A stretch of DNA of 7,509 nt from an uncultured Pseudomonadota bacterium (GTDB taxonomy: Bacteria; Pseudomonadota; Gammaproteobacteria; Methylococcales; Methylomonadaceae), in assembly GCA_903902945.1 (NCBI GenBank), contig CAIUWU010000308.1, positions 1-7,509 of the forward strand. Direction: 5' to 3'. The notes beneath the pieces were generated by a model. It did not search any database. It was not told the DNA's origin and saw nothing but the letters and a program-made list of their open reading frames with translations. Shown piece after piece: positions 6,411-7,509 of this stretch. The position numbers and the translations under genes were made by a program. Every line of letters starts with the position of its first letter. Within the stretch, counting starts at the first letter, position 1.

Positions 6411-7031
6411 TTAACTTTTTGCACTATCGTCGGCTTTGGCCACTACCACCATAGCCGGACGCAGCAGACGACCATTGAGGATATAGCCTTTCTGGAACAC
6501 GGTAATCACATGGCCCGGTTCCACAGTGGTGCTAGGTTGCATCACCATTGCCTGATGCAATTCAGGGTTAAAAGGCTGGTTGACCGGGTCTATCGCTTCG
6601 ATATTGAATTTTGCGAAAACTGCTTCAAATTGTTTTACGGTCAGCTCGCTGCCTTCACGCAGTTTTACTACTTCAGGCAGATCACTGTTGGCAGCCTGAA
6701 TGCCGAGTTCCAAACTATCAACCACTGACAACAGTTCCTTGGCGAATTTGCTCAGACCGTATTTGCGTTCATCGTCCAGATCCTTTTGCACCCGTTTTTT
6801 CAGGTTTTCCATTTCCGCCTGTATCCGCATGGCTTTGTCCAGATTGCTGGCAGCCAGTTGTTGAGCTTCCGCTAGTTGTTGTTGCAAGGTTTCGCTGCTG
6901 ACTTCGCCGGTTTCGGCGCCGGTTTCGCTACTGTCAGTATCGGTAACGCTCGCTTCGGTGGTGGACTCAAGCACTTCAGCATCCAGTTCGGTGTCAGGTT
7001 GTTGTTCGTGACTTGATTGTTGGTGACTCAT
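6411..7031 (-). CDS. grpE: Nucleotide exchange factor GrpE
   Basis: GrpE is a dimeric cytoplasmic factor that releases ADP from DnaK and so restarts the chaperone cycle; its long helices also act as a thermosensor. The protein has 206 residues, near the 197 of E. coli. Residues 1-48 are acidic and rich in Ser, Thr and Glu, and probably disordered, as in many GrpE proteins. A long helical, coiled-coil-forming region follows (about 48-110) with AEMENLKKRVQKD. The C-terminal beta domain that contacts DnaK has FNPELHQAM at 154-162 and QKGYILNGRLLRPAMV at 180-195, both family signatures. The ATG has a GGAG site six bases upstream. The gene lies 48 bases after hrcA and 82 bases before dnaK, in the usual heat-shock cluster order, and is probably transcribed with hrcA. 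Confidence 0.98.
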   Translation of the reverse strand: MSHQQSSHEQQPDTELDAEVLESTTEASVTDTDSSETGAETGEVSSETLQQQLAEAQQLAASNLDKAMRIQAEMENLKKRVQKDLDDERKYGLSKFAKELLSVVDSLELGIQAANSDLPEVVKLREGSELTVKQFEAVFAKFNIEAIDPVNQPFNPELHQAMVMQPSTTVEPGHVITVFQKGYILNGRLLRPAMVVVAKADDSAKS

Positions 7032-7059
7032 TGATAGCTCCAGGGATGTAAAAACAGTT

Positions 7060-7077
7060 GGCCTAAACGATAAGGCC
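7060..7077. other. Weak inverted repeat between hrcA and grpE
   Basis: GGCCT and AGGCC form a 5-bp stem with an 8-base loop just after the hrcA stop. On the minus strand a TTTTT run begins about five bases after the stem, so a leaky attenuator between hrcA and grpE is conceivable. The stem is short and the T-run is displaced, so this may be chance. Confidence 0.25.
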
Positions 7078-7079
7078 GG

Positions 7080-7508
7080 TTATTTGGGATTCAAGGCGGC
7101 GCCTAATAATTTTGCGGTGACATCGACGAATGGAATCACTTTTTCATAAGCCATCCGGGTCGGGCCGATCACGCCTAGTACGCCGACAACCTGATCATTG
7201 ACCGAATAAGGTGCAGTGACCAGGCTGCAACGCTCAAAGGCACTGTAGCCGGATTCTTCGCCGATAAAAATCTGTACGCCATCGGCTGCCAGACACTGAT
7301 CCAGCAGATGAATCACACTGCGTTTCTGGCTGAAAGCTTCAAACAGCTGTTTCAGACGCTCCATATCGGATAGTTCGGAAAAATCCATCAGATTGGTTTC
7401 GCCAGTCAATAAATAATCGTCTTTGGGCTGCTCGTTAAAGGTCAGCTGGGCCATATTGACTGCATCCAGCATGCCTTGATTAACTTGAGTGTGATCCAGC
7501 TGCATTTC
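7080..7508 (-). CDS. hrcA: Heat-inducible transcription repressor HrcA (C-terminal part)
   Basis: HrcA represses heat-shock genes by binding the CIRCE inverted repeat; in known cases its activity is tuned by the GroEL chaperonin. Only the last 142 or so residues are in the window, and the frame runs open off the right edge, so roughly 200 N-terminal residues including the winged-helix DNA-binding domain are missing. The ATG at 7503-7505 is internal. The visible part is the GAF-like and C-terminal region. The strongest signature is near the C-terminus, VVGVLGVIGPTRMAYEKVIPFVDVTAKLL, and the segment VQIFIGEES is also typical. It is first in the visible chaperone cluster, upstream of grpE by 48 bases. 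No CIRCE element is visible in the window, so its operator, if near, lies upstream of hrcA outside the window, or by groESL. Confidence 0.93.
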   Translation of the reverse strand, partial: EMQLDHTQVNQGMLDAVNMAQLTFNEQPKDDYLLTGETNLMDFSELSDMERLKQLFEAFSQKRSVIHLLDQCLAADGVQIFIGEESGYSAFERCSLVTAPYSVNDQVVGVLGVIGPTRMAYEKVIPFVDVTAKLLGAALNPK

Positions 7509-7509
7509 G

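Noticed and set aside
7070..7095. A possible second sigma-32 promoter before grpE (minus strand CTTGAAT, 11-base gap, GGCCTTAT)
   Set aside because: The -35 is fair, but the -10 matches the CCCCATNT consensus at only about half its positions and the spacing is short.

Overview
The window holds two unrelated, convergent gene clusters on a chromosome of roughly balanced base composition. The plus strand (left, bases 1-2058) carries the end of a heme d1 biosynthesis operon, nirG-nirH-nirJ. The minus strand (right, bases 2223-7509) carries a heat-shock chaperone cluster read right to left as hrcA-grpE-dnaK-dnaJ, ending in the lysine/diaminopimelate gene dapB. The order grpE-dnaK-dnaJ-dapB, a sigma-32-type promoter before dnaK, and gammaproteobacterial-type DnaK and DapB point to a gammaproteobacterium. 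hrcA together with a sigma-32 site fits lineages such as Methylococcales or Xanthomonadales better than enterics. The nir genes suggest that it can make heme d1, the cofactor of cytochrome cd1 nitrite reductase (NirS), so it is probably a nitrite reducer. nirS itself is not in view, and the genus cannot be fixed from this window.

Left region. NirG, which lacks only a few N-terminal residues, and NirH are paralogous Lrp/AsnC-like siroheme decarboxylase subunits. NirJ is a radical SAM enzyme that acts after them. The three genes are almost contiguous (gaps of 2 and 3 bases), so they are translated from one message. The gene run stops after nirJ. A 164-base gene-free gap follows, with one small inverted repeat and no convincing U-tailed terminator.

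Right region. hrcA (C-terminal part only) is followed after 48 bases by grpE and after another 82 bases by dnaK. The grpE-dnaK gap holds a near-consensus sigma-32 promoter. Between dnaK and dnaJ lie 230 gene-free bases with a long imperfect hairpin right after the dnaK stop, a textbook intrinsic terminator, and a small inverted repeat before dnaJ. dnaJ starts without a clear Shine-Dalgarno sequence. dapB follows dnaJ after 3 bases, with its ribosome binding site inside the last codons of dnaJ. DnaK, DnaJ and GrpE form one folding machine, and HrcA is a heat-shock repressor. DapB is a housekeeping passenger of the dnaJ transcript.

No mobile element, CRISPR array, tRNA or rRNA was seen, and I found no evidence for a new multi-gene system. 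The points most worth a second look are regulatory: the dnaK promoter, the structured dnaK 3' region with its terminator, and the unusual junction between the nir genes and dapB.
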